From Paracoccus salsus (lineage in GTDB: Bacteria > Pseudomonadota > Alphaproteobacteria > Rhodobacterales > Rhodobacteraceae), in contig NZ_JAKGGD010000002.1 of the NCBI RefSeq assembly GCF_021556615.1, positions 372,001 through 436,000 of the forward strand: a stretch of 64,000 nucleotides of DNA, read 5' to 3'. Within the stretch, counting starts at the first letter, position 1. The number at the start of each line of letters is the position of its first letter. The notes beneath the pieces are model-generated. The model saw only the letters and a list, made by a program, of their open reading frames with translations. It searched no databases and was not told the origin of the DNA. Of this stretch, positions 63,980 to 64,000 are shown in pieces. Both the position numbers and the translations under genes were made by a program.

Positions 63980-64000
63980 CCGGCATGCGCGGACGGGCGG

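Overview
The window is a GC-rich, densely packed stretch of an alphaproteobacterial chromosome. Paracoccus or a close Rhodobacteraceae relative fits best. Three things support this: the ccoNOQP / universal stress / cold shock / fnrP / hemN neighbourhood, a short aa3-oxidase subunit IV of the Paracoccus type, and a class III omega-transaminase that closely matches the P. denitrificans enzyme as I remember it. I see no rRNA, tRNA, insertion sequence, prophage or CRISPR array. Almost everything is core housekeeping.

Layout. 1-1141: a Hint-domain protein running off the left edge. 1238-8438: a long minus-strand operon, transcribed TPR lipoprotein-processing-type protein, ispE, pdxJ, a secreted hypothetical, acpS, lepB, rnc, era, DUF1491. 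8506-10161: etfQO, divergent from greA and a membrane protein. 11852-18211: GNAT, azlCD, a lipoprotein, aa3-oxidase subunit IV, an MBL hydrolase and an acyl-CoA dehydrogenase, then the tRNA t6A enzyme TsaC/Sua5. 18328-21907: glutamate dehydrogenase, a TetR regulator, two tandem I78-type inhibitor lipoproteins, DUF2794. 21964-28686: hrpB, ycjX with a DUF697 partner, and a large MORN-repeat protein. 28808-36952: nadE, a J-domain protein, bolA, glpX, recJ, a UPF0173 hydrolase, aminopeptidase P. 37023-43828: an SDR, a secreted racemase-fold protein, gltA, gltX, comEC. 43850-48070: omega-transaminase, DUF2380 and SRPBCC proteins, miaB.

48071-55648 is the microaerobic respiration cluster. ccoNOQP (cbb3 oxidase) and a double-domain universal stress protein diverge from a region with two FNR-type boxes. 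After a cold-shock gene come fnrP (the oxygen-sensing Fe-S regulator) and divergent hemN (oxygen-independent haem synthesis). An FNR box identical to one of the cco/usp boxes lies inside the 5' end of fnrP. Together these genes can sense low oxygen, make haem without oxygen and build the high-affinity oxidase.

55634-63979: a CDF metal transporter, polA, two small zinc-ribbon proteins, an ABC-2 ATPase, a HIT protein, and a divergent pair for cell-surface glycan work (a GT14-like glycosyltransferase and a sulfotransferase).

The most interesting signals are mostly regulatory or non-coding. They are the predicted leaderless hemN start driven from within fnrP, two strong hairpins after miaB with an identical 16-nt loop, a 23-bp AT-rich palindrome ahead of a secreted racemase-fold protein that lacks both catalytic cysteines, and a G/C-tract repeat embedded in frame in hrpB.
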